NCBI RefSeq assembly: GCF_001673365.1 | Contig: NZ_LZLS01000087.1 | Location: 1 to 48,331, forward strand | DNA: 48,331 nt | Direction: 5' to 3' | DNA from: Mycobacterium asiaticum | GTDB taxonomy: Bacteria > Actinomycetota > Actinomycetes > Mycobacteriales > Mycobacteriaceae | Part shown: positions 36,119-44,847 of the stretch, in pieces | Layout of the letters: the number at the start of each line of letters is the position of its first letter | How positions within the stretch are numbered: position 1 is the first letter of the stretch | Notes under the pieces: model-generated | The model's input: the letters and a program-made list of their open reading frames with translations, nothing else | The model's database searches: none | Told to the model about the DNA's origin: nothing | Translations under genes and position numbers: made by a program

Positions 36119-38209
36119 GTGACTTGGGAGGGAGTCGCCGCAACGCTGACGGGTCGACGCTCATGGATCCTCGGATTGGGCTTACTGCTGCTGGCGAGCG
36201 GGTTGATGGTGTTGATCGGCGGCAACGCAGCGGCGACCCAGGCACCGTTGTCGGTTCCTACCGACTCGGACTCGGCCAAGGTGGACAAACTCTCTGCCCA
36301 GTTCTCCGGCGGTGATCGGGTCCCGCTGATCGTCGTGGTCAGCGCTTCCGGTGGCAGGGAGGTCGACGGTCCCGCACTGCGTCGAGCCGCCGACGAGGCC
36401 CGAGACCGGATGCTGGCGATCGCGCAGCCGGAAGGCCCGCCGGCCCCGTCTTTCGTCTCATCCGACGGCCAGGCAGCCATCGCGATAGTCCCCATCAAGG
36501 CCGATCTTTCCGGTTTGACGCTCAGCGACACCGTCGCCGACCTACGCAGCGCTGCCGGCAACTCCCTTCCCGAGGGCATGGCCGTACACGTCACCGGCGG
36601 ACCCGCCTTCGGCGCCGACATCGCCAACGCGTTCACCAACGCCAACATCACTCTGCTCGCAGTGACCGCGGCAGTGGTGGCGCTGCTGCTGATCGTTACC
36701 TACCGCTCCCCCGTGCTGTGGCTGGTGCCATTGGTTGTCATCGGCTTCGCCGATCGGGTCGCCAATTCGGTGGGCACCGGGGTGGCCTCGCTGACCGGCC
36801 TGAACTTCGATGGCTCCACCTCGGGCATCACCAGTGTCTTGGTGTTCGGCGCGGGCACGAACTATGCGCTGCTGTTGATTTCGCGCTACCGCCAAGAGCT
36901 CCGGCGCCAGCCCGACCACCGGGACGCCCTGCGGCGTGCGGTACGGATGGCGGGACCGGCAATCGTGGCGAGCAACGCGACCGTGGTGCTGGCGTTGCTC
37001 ACCCTCGTCTTCGCTTCGACTCCGAGCACCCGCAGCCTGGGTGCGCTGGCTGCTTGCGGCCTCCTGGTTGCCGCCTTGTCGGTGCTGGTGCTGTTGCCAC
37101 CGCTGTTGGCGCTGTGCGGTAGGCGATTGTTCTGGCCGTTCATCCCGACGGCGACCGACGCGGCCGATTCGGACTCTGAGACCGGCATTTGGCACCGGAT
37201 CGCACAGCGGGTGGCCCGCCGCCCGGTCCTGGTCGGCTCCGTCACCATCGTGTTGTTGGCCGTCCTGGCAACCGGGCTGTTCGGTATCCGAATCGGGCTG
37301 TCACAGACTGAACAATTTCGCGTCAAGGCCGATTCGGTGACCGGATTCGACATCGTGTCCGCTCACTTTCCCGCCGGGCTGGCCAACCCCACCGTCGTCA
37401 TCGCTCCCAGCGCACAGGCGGAGTCCGTGCAACAGGCGATCACTGCGACCCCCGGCGTGGCGTCGGCGAACCGGTCCGGCGAGTCGAATACGGGCTTGAC
37501 GAAATGGTCGGTGGTGATCGACGCGGCGCCGTCATCACCGCAGGCGTTCAATACGGTTGCGGCGCTTCGTCATTCCACCAAAGATGCCGGAGCCGTGGTG
37601 GGTGGGCCCGACGCGCAGGCACTCGATGCGCGCGATGCGGCCGTGCATGATCGGGAGTTGCTGATCCCGGCGATCCTCGGGGTCATCCTGCTCGTCCTCT
37701 ATGCGTTGCTGCGATCCGCCCTCGCGCCGCCGACACTACTGGCCGCAACGATTTTGGGCGCCCTGGCCGCGCTGGGCCTGGGGGGTTGGACCAGCATCCA
37801 CGTGTTCGGGTTCCCGGCCTTGGACAACATCACTCCCCTGTACGCGTTCCTGTTCCTGGCGGCACTCGGGGTGGACTACACGATCTTCTTGGTGACCCGC
37901 GCCCGGGAGGAAGCCATCGCGGCGACCGGGGGGCGCGCCGCGCGCGACGGGATGATCCGCGCGGTGTCGGCCACTGGCGGTGTCATCACCAGCGCCGGAA
38001 TCGTTCTGGCCGCGGTCTTTTGCGTGCTCGGAGTGTTGCCCCTCATCGTGATGACCCAACTGGGAATCATCGTGGGCTTAGGCATCTTGCTCGACACTTT
38101 CATCGTACGGACGCTGGTTATTCCGGCGCTGTTCGCACTGATCGGCGACCGCATCTGGTGGCCGGCCAGCTTCTCTGGTGTCAAAACTGAAGGGTGTCAA
38201 CGTGAATAA
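36119..38209 (+). CDS. MmpL-type RND transporter
   Basis: A 696-residue MmpL-family membrane transporter with two repeats, each a periplasmic domain and a six-helix bundle. The second half keeps the proton-relay Asp-Tyr (D586-Y587 in LAALGVDYTIFLVTR). The equivalent in the first half is Asn-Tyr (N248-Y249 in FGAGTNYALLLISRYR), a departure from the usual Asp. An MmpL homologue sits in the C. glutamicum carotenoid cluster, so export or placement of carotenoid or its glycoside is the favoured but unproven role. The start is GTG 36119. The end overlaps tspO by 8 nt. Confidence 0.9.
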   Translation: MTWEGVAATLTGRRSWILGLGLLLLASGLMVLIGGNAAATQAPLSVPTDSDSAKVDKLSAQFSGGDRVPLIVVVSASGGREVDGPALRRAADEARDRMLAIAQPEGPPAPSFVSSDGQAAIAIVPIKADLSGLTLSDTVADLRSAAGNSLPEGMAVHVTGGPAFGADIANAFTNANITLLAVTAAVVALLLIVTYRSPVLWLVPLVVIGFADRVANSVGTGVASLTGLNFDGSTSGITSVLVFGAGTNYALLLISRYRQELRRQPDHRDALRRAVRMAGPAIVASNATVVLALLTLVFASTPSTRSLGALAACGLLVAALSVLVLLPPLLALCGRRLFWPFIPTATDAADSDSETGIWHRIAQRVARRPVLVGSVTIVLLAVLATGLFGIRIGLSQTEQFRVKADSVTGFDIVSAHFPAGLANPTVVIAPSAQAESVQQAITATPGVASANRSGESNTGLTKWSVVIDAAPSSPQAFNTVAALRHSTKDAGAVVGGPDAQALDARDAAVHDRELLIPAILGVILLVLYALLRSALAPPTLLAATILGALAALGLGGWTSIHVFGFPALDNITPLYAFLFLAALGVDYTIFLVTRAREEAIAATGGRAARDGMIRAVSATGGVITSAGIVLAAVFCVLGVLPLIVMTQLGIIVGLGILLDTFIVRTLVIPALFALIGDRIWWPASFSGVKTEGCQRE

Positions 38210-38687
38210 GTCAACTCTGGCCGGAACCGGCCTGGCCGTCGCCGCCGCGGCGGGCACCGGAAGCGTCGCCAGCCCCGGCAGCGGCAACACGCCCACATGG
38301 TTCGCGCGGATCCGCAAACCGCGCTATCAACCACCGTCCGTCGCCTTTCCGTTGGTCTGGACGACGCTCTACACCGATATCGCGGTGAGCTCGGCGACGG
38401 TCGTCGACAGGTTTCGGGCCACCGGGCGGGAGGACAAGGCCCGCAGCTACATCCGCGCGCTCGGTGCCAACCTGGTACTCAACGCGGGCTGGAGTTGGTT
38501 GTTCTTCCGCTACCACAAGCTCGGCGCTTCGGCACTGGGAGCGGCGGCACTCGCGGTCAGCAGCGCCGATCTCGTCCGGCGTGCCGCCGAAGCCGACCCC
38601 CGGGCCGGGGCTGCGCTTTCGCCCTACCCGTTGTGGTGTGGTTTCGCAGCGGTGTTGTCCACCGATATCTGGCGGCTCAACCGCTAG
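38202..38687 (+). CDS. tspO: TspO/MBR-family membrane protein
   Basis: A 161-residue TspO (translocator/benzodiazepine-receptor family) protein with five expected membrane helices. Signature segments are FARIRKPRYQPPSVAFPLVWTT, LGANLVLNAGWSWLFFRYHK, and ALSPYPLWCGFAAVLSTDIWRLN. Bacterial TspO binds porphyrins; in Rhodobacter it modulates photosynthesis and carotenoid genes in response to oxygen. GTG 38202 follows GAAGGG and overlaps the mmpL end. The stop shares one base with the photolyase start, so the three genes form a tight operon. Confidence 0.94.
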   Translation: MNKSTLAGTGLAVAAAAGTGSVASPGSGNTPTWFARIRKPRYQPPSVAFPLVWTTLYTDIAVSSATVVDRFRATGREDKARSYIRALGANLVLNAGWSWLFFRYHKLGASALGAAALAVSSADLVRRAAEADPRAGAALSPYPLWCGFAAVLSTDIWRLNR

Positions 38688-40042
38688 TGACTTCTCTGTT
38701 GTGGTTTCGGCGCGACCTGCGGTTGGGTGACCATCCGGCGCTGGCCGCCGCGGCCGACAGCGATGCCGAAAAGCCTGCCGAAAAGCGCGAAATATTGGCC
38801 TGTTTCGTCCTGGACCCGCGCTTGGAGGCTTCATCGGGGCCAAGGCGCCTGCAGTACCTGGGCGACGCGCTCCGGCAACTCAGCGGCGATCTGGACGGTC
38901 GGTTGCTGGTTGTCCGAGGCCGCCCTGAGCAGTTAATCCCCTTGCTCGCCAAGCAAATTAATGCTTCCGCGGTGCATGTCACGCAGGATTTCGCCCCGTT
39001 CGGTCGGCGCCGCGACGCAAATGTGTCCGCCGCTCTGGGTTCGGTGCCGCTCGTTGCTACCGGGTCGCCCTACCTGGTCTCGCCCGGCCGCGTCACCAAG
39101 GACGACGGCACGCCGTACAAGGTGTTCACGCCGTTCTTGCGCAGGTGGCGCGATGTCGGGTGGCGATCGCCGGCGCAGACCGGGGCCGATTCGGCGCGGT
39201 GGCTGGATCCTTCGGAGTCCGGCCAGGAGCAGGCGCAGATTCCCGATCCCGGTGCAACGCTGGACATCGGCGCCGGTGAGGCACAAGCACTTTCGCAGTG
39301 GGCCGAGTTCGTCGAGGACCGCATCGAGCATTACGGGTCGGAGCGTAATCGGCCGGACCTGGCCGCGACGAGCCGCATGTCGGCGCATCTGAAGTTCGGT
39401 ACGATACACCCCCGGACCATGGCCGCCGACCTGGATCTGCGCCGCGCGGGTAGACGAGAATATCTGCGCGAGTTAGCGTTTCGTGACTTTTATGCTTCGG
39501 TGCTGCATCACTGGCCACACAGCGCCTGGCACAATTGGAACACCGACTTCGATGACATTCAGACCGACACCGACACCCTGGCGGATCAGCGCTACCAGGC
39601 GTGGACAGCGGGTGAAACCGGGTTCCCGTTGGTCGATGCCGGGATGCGCCAACTGCGCGAGACCGGGTTCATGCATAACCGGGTGCGCATGACCGTCGCC
39701 TCATTTCTGGTGAAGGACCTGCACCTGCCGTGGCAGTGGGGCGCCCGTTGGTTCCTGGAGCAGTTGGTGGACGGCGATATGGCCAACAACCAGCACGGGT
39801 GGCAGTGGGCGGCGGGCTGCGGAACCGACGCCGCACCATACTTCCGGGTGTTCAATCCCACCAAGCAGGGCGAGAAGTTCGATCCCACAGGCGATTACAT
39901 CCGTCGCTGGATTCCAGAGTTGGCCGGTGTCGACGACGTTCATCTGCTCAAGGTTGAACGGCCACCGGGGTATCCCGCGCCGATCGTCGACCACGCCGCC
40001 GAACGGCAGGAGGCGTTGCGCCGCTACCGCGACATCAGCTGA
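38687..40042 (+). CDS. phr: Deoxyribodipyrimidine photolyase
   Basis: A 451-residue cryptochrome/photolyase-family protein expected to repair cyclobutane pyrimidine dimers with blue light and FADH-. The N-terminal antenna domain begins SLLWFRRDLRLGDHPAL. The FAD domain has MSAHLKFGTIHPRTM, the substrate pocket ETGFPLVDAGMRQLRETGFMHNR, and DMANNQHGWQWAAGCGTDAAPY near the C-terminus, typical of class I CPD photolyases. The start is GTG 38687, using the last base of the tspO stop. A cryptochrome-like sensing role is the alternative. Confidence 0.94.
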   Translation: MTSLLWFRRDLRLGDHPALAAAADSDAEKPAEKREILACFVLDPRLEASSGPRRLQYLGDALRQLSGDLDGRLLVVRGRPEQLIPLLAKQINASAVHVTQDFAPFGRRRDANVSAALGSVPLVATGSPYLVSPGRVTKDDGTPYKVFTPFLRRWRDVGWRSPAQTGADSARWLDPSESGQEQAQIPDPGATLDIGAGEAQALSQWAEFVEDRIEHYGSERNRPDLAATSRMSAHLKFGTIHPRTMAADLDLRRAGRREYLRELAFRDFYASVLHHWPHSAWHNWNTDFDDIQTDTDTLADQRYQAWTAGETGFPLVDAGMRQLRETGFMHNRVRMTVASFLVKDLHLPWQWGARWFLEQLVDGDMANNQHGWQWAAGCGTDAAPYFRVFNPTKQGEKFDPTGDYIRRWIPELAGVDDVHLLKVERPPGYPAPIVDHAAERQEALRRYRDIS

Positions 40043-40149
40043 GCGTGCACCCGTTCGGCAGATTCCAAGTTTGCCGTAACCACTTTTCAGATCGCCACCG
40101 GCGTGCAATCATCAGCCGATTCACAGTTGTGCACACCAGGAGGCGCTTC

Positions 40150-40695
40150 ATGGCTCGGATCGTCCGCACATTGCTGGTCTCGGTTGCGGCCGGCGGCCTG
40201 ATCGCAGGCGCCAGCGCCTGCTCCTGCTCGGTCGGTTCGTCCGGGCCGAAGTCGGTGAGCAAGAAAGACGTGGCCGGCCAGATCATCAACAAGATGACCG
40301 ACGCCAACGGCAACAAGCCCAGCTCGGTGAGTTGCCCGGAAGATCTGCCGGCAAAGGTTGGGGCGCAAACCAACTGCGAGATGAAGGTCAAAGACGAGAC
40401 CTACAACGTCAACGTCACCGTCACCAGCGTCGAAGGTTCCGATGTCAAGTTCGACATGGTAGAGACGGTTGACAAGAACCAGGTGGCCCACATCATCAGC
40501 GACAAGCTGTACCAGCAGGTCGGCCAGCGGCCGGACACAGTAACCTGCCCGGAGAACTTGAAGGGCTACCAGGGAGCCACCCTGCGTTGCGAACTCGTTG
40601 ACGGCACAAAGAAATACGGGATCAACGTGACCGTCATCGAGGTGGTGGGCGGCGAGGTCAACTTCGATTTCAAGGTCGACGACCAACCTGAGTAG
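40150..40695 (+). CDS. Lipoprotein with two DUF4333 domains (Rv3033-like)
   Basis: A 181-residue exported lipoprotein. The N-terminal signal ends near GASACSC, giving the lipid-anchored Cys. Two DUF4333 repeats follow: VSCPEDLPAKVGAQTNCEMK and, about 80 residues later, VTCPENLKGYQGATLRCELV, each with a Cys pair that probably forms a disulfide. Function is unknown. ATG 40150 has AGGAGG 7 bp upstream; the in-frame extension to 40045 is non-homologous. In M. tuberculosis, as I recall, its orthologue follows Rv3032 directly, so it marks the right edge of the island. Confidence 0.9.
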   Translation: MARIVRTLLVSVAAGGLIAGASACSCSVGSSGPKSVSKKDVAGQIINKMTDANGNKPSSVSCPEDLPAKVGAQTNCEMKVKDETYNVNVTVTSVEGSDVKFDMVETVDKNQVAHIISDKLYQQVGQRPDTVTCPENLKGYQGATLRCELVDGTKKYGINVTVIEVVGGEVNFDFKVDDQPE

Positions 40696-40725
40696 ACCAG
40701 TCCTGAAGATTTTCTATGCGCTGGA

Positions 40726-41463
40726 CTACTGCGCGGCCTTCTTGCGTTCGATGTCGGCCAGGGCGGCGGCCAGTTCGGCTCGCTGAGCGGCTGAGGTCTC
40801 CCAGGACAACTTGCGGTTCTTTACGACCTTGGCCGGCGCGCCGACCGCGATCGAATAGTCCGGGATGACGCCTCGGACCACCGCGTGCGAGCCCAACACG
40901 CAACCCCGCCCGACGGACGTGCCGCGCAGCACCGAGACCTTCACACCGACCCACGTGTCGGGTCCGATCCGCACCGGCGACTTGATGATGCCCTGATCCT
41001 TGATCGGCAGCGTTATGTCGTCCATCCGGTGATCGAAATCGCAGACGTAGCACCAATCGGCCATCAGCGCCGAGTCACCCAGCTCGATGTCGAGATAGCA
41101 GTTGATGACGTTGTCGCGGCCCAGCACCACCTTGTCGCCGAACCGCAGCGACCCTTCGTGGGCGCGAATGGTGTTCTTGTCCCCGATGTGTACCCATCGG
41201 CCGATCTCGAGCTGGGCCAGTTCCGGCGTGCAGTGGATTTCGACGCCCTTGCCCAGGAACACCATTCCGCGGGTGATGATGTGCGGATTCTGCAGTTTGA
41301 ACTTCAGCAGTCGCCAATACCGGACCAGGTACCACGGGGTGTACGCCTTGTTGCGCAGCACCCAACGCAGCGACGCCAGCGTCAGGAAATTGGCCTGGCG
41401 CGGGTCTGTCAGCCGCCCTCCCCGCCACCGGCGATGTAGCGGAGCACCCCACATGCTCGTCAT
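40726..41463 (-). CDS. Hexapeptide-repeat acyltransferase (Rv3034c-like)
   Basis: A 245-residue left-handed beta-helix transferase of the LbH/maltose O-acetyltransferase type. It has a basic N-terminal segment, then hexapeptide turns (VEIHCTPELAQLEIGRWVHIG, LGRDNVINCYLDIELGD, VRIGPDTWVGVKVSVLRGTSVG, VLGSHAVVRGVIP). It has been proposed as an acyltransferase for MGLP decoration; the donor and acceptor cannot be read here. ATG 41463 was chosen as the point where homology starts. It is convergent with Rv3033 (30-bp gap) and divergent from the PQQ-propeller gene. Confidence 0.9.
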   Translation of the reverse strand: MTSMWGAPLHRRWRGGRLTDPRQANFLTLASLRWVLRNKAYTPWYLVRYWRLLKFKLQNPHIITRGMVFLGKGVEIHCTPELAQLEIGRWVHIGDKNTIRAHEGSLRFGDKVVLGRDNVINCYLDIELGDSALMADWCYVCDFDHRMDDITLPIKDQGIIKSPVRIGPDTWVGVKVSVLRGTSVGRGCVLGSHAVVRGVIPDYSIAVGAPAKVVKNRKLSWETSAAQRAELAAALADIERKKAAQ

Positions 41464-41597
41464 GGCCGGAAGCCTACCGAGCCGACGATGCCCGTCGTGA
41501 CGCCGGGCGGTGAGGTCGGGCAATCCCGGGCGTGCCGTGCGCCTCGGGTTACCCTCACCTGTACTCAATCGCTGCTGCCAAGACCAGAAAGGGCGAG

Positions 41598-42863
41598 GTG
41601 CTCGCGCGACGTCTCCTAGCGGCCGCTGGTGCGGCCGTGCTCATGGTCGGCATCGGCGGTTGCGGCAACACGGACTCCTGGGTGAACGCCTCCCCCGCGC
41701 TGGGTTGGCCTGCGCAGTACGGCGACGCTGCGAACAGCAGCTACACCACCGTTACCGGCGCCACCAAACTCGCCCTGAGCTGGACTCGCTCGGTGAAGGG
41801 AAGCCTGGCCGCCGGGCCGGCGCTGGGCGCCCGCGGCTATCTGGCGTTGAATGCGCAGACGCCCGCCGGATGCTCCTTGATGGAATGGGAGACCGGCAAC
41901 GGCCGACAGCGCTGGTGCATGCGACTGCTCCAGGGCGGCGGTGTCGGCGGCCCGCTGTTCGACGGTTTCGACAACCTCTACGTTGGGCAGCCGGGAGCGA
42001 TCATCTCTTTCCCGCCGACGCAGTGGACTCGCTGGCGAGAGCCCGTCATCGGCATGCCGACCACGCCGCGCTTTCTCGGTGACGGCCACCTCCTGGTGAG
42101 CACCCACCTGGGACAGTTGCTCGTTTTCGACACCCACCGCGGCGCGGTGGTCGGCACCGCACTGGACCTGGTCGACGGTGTCGACCCCGCCGACGCGACA
42201 CGTGGACTGGCCGATTGCGAGCCGGCCCGTCCCGGCTGCCCGGTCGCCGCCGCACCCGCCTTTTCCACAGCCAGCCAGACCTTGATCGTCAACGTGTGGC
42301 AGCCCGGCGCACCGGTCGCGGGACTGGTCGGGCTGAAGTACCGCGACGGCCAACTCACCCGCGAATGGACCAGCGACGCCGTCAGCGCCGGCGTGGTCGC
42401 CAGCCCGGTGCTTTCCGCGGACGGAACCACCGTCTACGTCAACGGCCGCGACCAACGGTTGTGGGCCTTGCATGCCACTGACGGAAAGCCGAAATGGTCT
42501 GCACCACTTGACTTTTCCGCCCAAACACCACCGGCGGTCAGCCCACAGGGACTGATCGTGTCAGGCGGTGGCCCCCAGGCACGGCTGGTGGCGTTCCGGG
42601 ATGCCGGTGACCACGCCGAGATGGCCTGGCGACGCGACGACGTCGTGGCGTTGTCGACGTCGTCGCTGGCCGGCGGCAACGTCGGTTACAGCGTGCTCGC
42701 CGGGATGTCTTTGCTGGTCTTCGACCCCGGCAACGGACACACCATCAACAGCTATCCCCTCCCAGCTGCCACCGGCTATCCGCTCGGGGTTTCCGTCGGC
42801 AAGGATCAGCGGGTCGTGGTGACCACCAGCGACGGCCAGGTCTACACCTTCGCCCCTGCCTGA
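41598..42863 (+). CDS. PQQ-like beta-propeller lipoprotein (Rv3035-like)
   Basis: A 421-residue exported lipoprotein. The signal segment ends in the lipobox VGIGGC. The rest is a beta-propeller of repeats with the PQQ-type pattern (LSWTRSVKGSLAAGPALGA, VASPVLSADGTTVYVNGRD, LWALHATDGKPKWSAPLDF, PAVSPQGLIVSGGG). Such folds often serve as scaffolds, as in BamB; no enzymatic residues are seen. GTG 41598 follows AAAGGGCGAG. Its stop is only 3 bp from that of the convergent gene. Confidence 0.88.
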   Translation: MLARRLLAAAGAAVLMVGIGGCGNTDSWVNASPALGWPAQYGDAANSSYTTVTGATKLALSWTRSVKGSLAAGPALGARGYLALNAQTPAGCSLMEWETGNGRQRWCMRLLQGGGVGGPLFDGFDNLYVGQPGAIISFPPTQWTRWREPVIGMPTTPRFLGDGHLLVSTHLGQLLVFDTHRGAVVGTALDLVDGVDPADATRGLADCEPARPGCPVAAAPAFSTASQTLIVNVWQPGAPVAGLVGLKYRDGQLTREWTSDAVSAGVVASPVLSADGTTVYVNGRDQRLWALHATDGKPKWSAPLDFSAQTPPAVSPQGLIVSGGGPQARLVAFRDAGDHAEMAWRRDDVVALSTSSLAGGNVGYSVLAGMSLLVFDPGNGHTINSYPLPAATGYPLGVSVGKDQRVVVTTSDGQVYTFAPA

Positions 42864-42866
42864 GGC

Positions 42867-43568
42867 TCAGAGCGCAAGCGGCGGGATGGCGTTGCGCGGC
42901 ACCTGCACCTGGGTGGCCCCGGCGAATGACGGCAACAACTCGCCCTGGGCGAAGTAGAAGATCAGCGCGTCGTCGGTGATGGCGAAGTTCTGGTAGTTGG
43001 TGGGGTCATGCCCGGCGCCGGGTGAGATCGCCACGCCCAGCCCGCTCTGGTGTTCCAGCTCGCGCTGCACGATCGGGTAGATGGCATCCAACGGGTTGGT
43101 GTTGGGCGCGAAAAGGTTGTCGAAGGTGATGGGTTGTTTGGTGGCCAGGTTGTAGTTGAAAGCCTTGTACCAGTTGGACGGTCGGGCTCCGCCGAGGTCC
43201 TGAAAGAACTTGAGCACCACACTGCGAGTGCGTGGCGGCTGGCCGGAGCTGTGTTGATCGCTGGTGGCGTCCATCTGGTAGGGCTGGTCGCGGCGCCCTG
43301 ATCCCTGCGCGACGTTGACGAACCCGTCGCGGTTCTGCGTGACGTAGTCGGTCAGTGCCTGTTGGTCCGGGTAGTCGACCGGGAAGGTCATGTCCAGGGT
43401 GTAGGTAGGGCCCGACTGGTGGATGTGGCACATCTGGGCGGCCTCCATGGCGCCGCCCAAACTGGCGCAGGACGCCGGTGCGGCCTCGGCGATGCCGGCC
43501 GGCCAGCCCAGCAGGATTCCCGCAGCAAACACGGCAGCCGACGTAGCGGCCGCACGGAGATATCGCAT
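42867..43568 (-). CDS. Secreted DUF3298/RsiV-like protein (Rv3036c-like)
   Basis: A 233-residue secreted protein with a signal peptide (RAAATSAAVFAAGILLGWPAG, cleavage likely after AEA). The C-terminal half matches DUF3298 (PITFDNLFAPNTNPLDAIYPIV, then FAITDDALIFYFAQGELLPSFAGATQVQVP). The M. tuberculosis orthologue (TB22.2) has been described as a cell-surface esterase. ATG 43568 gives the expected signal peptide; the in-frame extension to 43601 is unneeded. It stands alone, leftward. Confidence 0.88.
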   Translation of the reverse strand: MRYLRAAATSAAVFAAGILLGWPAGIAEAAPASCASLGGAMEAAQMCHIHQSGPTYTLDMTFPVDYPDQQALTDYVTQNRDGFVNVAQGSGRRDQPYQMDATSDQHSSGQPPRTRSVVLKFFQDLGGARPSNWYKAFNYNLATKQPITFDNLFAPNTNPLDAIYPIVQRELEHQSGLGVAISPGAGHDPTNYQNFAITDDALIFYFAQGELLPSFAGATQVQVPRNAIPPLAL

Positions 43569-43653
43569 CGTCGTTTGTCCTAGCACCAAGTCCTCGCCCA
43601 CCCAGAGGGCGTGATACGCCCTTATCAGGTAATCGCCGTCAGCGTACCCGGCG

Positions 43654-44847
43654 TTACCAAGAAGCTCGGCAAACGTATGCCACCGCGTGACTGGCGGCCC
43701 CGGCGCCGATGCGAGTAATCACCACCGACAGCGACACACTGCCGCGCAGGCGCATTCGTCGGCGCAGTCCGTCCGGGTCCACCTGCACGCCTCGGACCAG
43801 GATCTCGACCACGCCGCAGTCCAGCGCGGACAAGGCCTGACGCAGCCGCCGTTCGTCGAAGGCCAGCTGATCGAGCACCTCGAAGCCACGCACTCCCGAC
43901 GGCAGCCGGTCACCGGACAGATAGGCGATGGCTGGGTCCAGCTGCCACAGCGCGTGGCGGGCGCCGTAGTGACGAACGAGTCCGGCACGTACCACGGCGC
44001 CGTCGGGGTCGACGATCCAGCGTCCGGCGGGCCGCACCGGGCAGTCGTCGGGGTCGGCGTCGGTGAGGTATTCGTCGCGGTCGAGAATGCTTGCCCGCCG
44101 ACGCACGCCGGGCTGGGCCAATTCGGCCGACCACAAACATGCCTCTCGGACCGCGCCGCTATACGACGTCACCTCGATCTCGCCGGCGAACCCCAACCGG
44201 TTGACCTCGTCGAAATCGATTCCGGGAGCGCACTTTACGGCCAACTCTCGACCGCGGTAGACGTCCAGCAGCGGGCCGAGCGCGGGCTGGTAGGCGGCGG
44301 GGCTGAAACGGCGGCGACCGCTGCTGCTGCGTCGCGCCGGGTCGACGACCACGACCGCGCCGCGGGTTACCGGACGCAGGGCGTCGGCGAGGCACAGGTC
44401 GGCCCGGTGATTTCCGGCGGCCAGGTTGTGCCGGGCCATCGCGAGCCGGACGGGGTCGATATCGCTGCCGATGACCCGGTCCGCCGAGCCGCTCAGCGCG
44501 GCCATTTCGGTGCCGATGGAACAGGTGGCGTCGTGCACGACGCGTCCGGCCAACCGCTTCGCGCGGTGCAGCGCCACCGGTGCCGCGGTGGCCTGCTGCA
44601 GCGCGTCGTCGGTGAACAGCCAGCGCGAGGGATCGCCCAACGCGCTCAGCTTGCCGGCCGCTTTGCGCCGCAGCAGCGTCGTCTCCACCAGCACCGGCGC
44701 GCGCTCCCCGAACCGGGCACGCACAGCGGCGATATCGCTGATCCGCGTCGCGTCGCTCAACTCGAACTCGGCGACCGTCGCCAAGGCCGCGGCGCCGGAG
44801 TCTGACCGCAGGTAATCGACGTCGTCGAGTCCGAACGCGACGCTCAG
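43654..44847 (-). CDS. Class I SAM methyltransferase with THUMP-like C-terminus (Rv3037c-like)
   Basis: A predicted 397-residue methyltransferase: an N-terminal helical region (FGLDDVDYLRSDSGAAALA, then RAPVLVETTLLRRKAAGKL), SAM-binding motifs (VVHDATCSIGTEMAALSG, VIGSDIDPVRLAMARHN, VVVVDPARRSSSGRR) and a THUMP-like C-terminal part. Its orthologue has been placed in the MGLP locus. The start is unusual. No ATG, GTG or TTG fits the conserved N-terminus; a CTG at 44845-44847 overlaps the upstream stop in a CTGA junction. A GTG at 44724 would give 356 residues but removes conserved sequence. Confidence 0.85.
   Translation of the reverse strand: MSVAFGLDDVDYLRSDSGAAALATVAEFELSDATRISDIAAVRARFGERAPVLVETTLLRRKAAGKLSALGDPSRWLFTDDALQQATAAPVALHRAKRLAGRVVHDATCSIGTEMAALSGSADRVIGSDIDPVRLAMARHNLAAGNHRADLCLADALRPVTRGAVVVVDPARRSSSGRRRFSPAAYQPALGPLLDVYRGRELAVKCAPGIDFDEVNRLGFAGEIEVTSYSGAVREACLWSAELAQPGVRRRASILDRDEYLTDADPDDCPVRPAGRWIVDPDGAVVRAGLVRHYGARHALWQLDPAIAYLSGDRLPSGVRGFEVLDQLAFDERRLRQALSALDCGVVEILVRGVQVDPDGLRRRMRLRGSVSLSVVITRIGAGAASHAVAYVCRASW

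Noticed and set aside
18987..40042. Prophage or transposon carrying the island
   Set aside because: No integrase, transposase, terminal inverted repeat or tRNA attachment site was seen at either edge.
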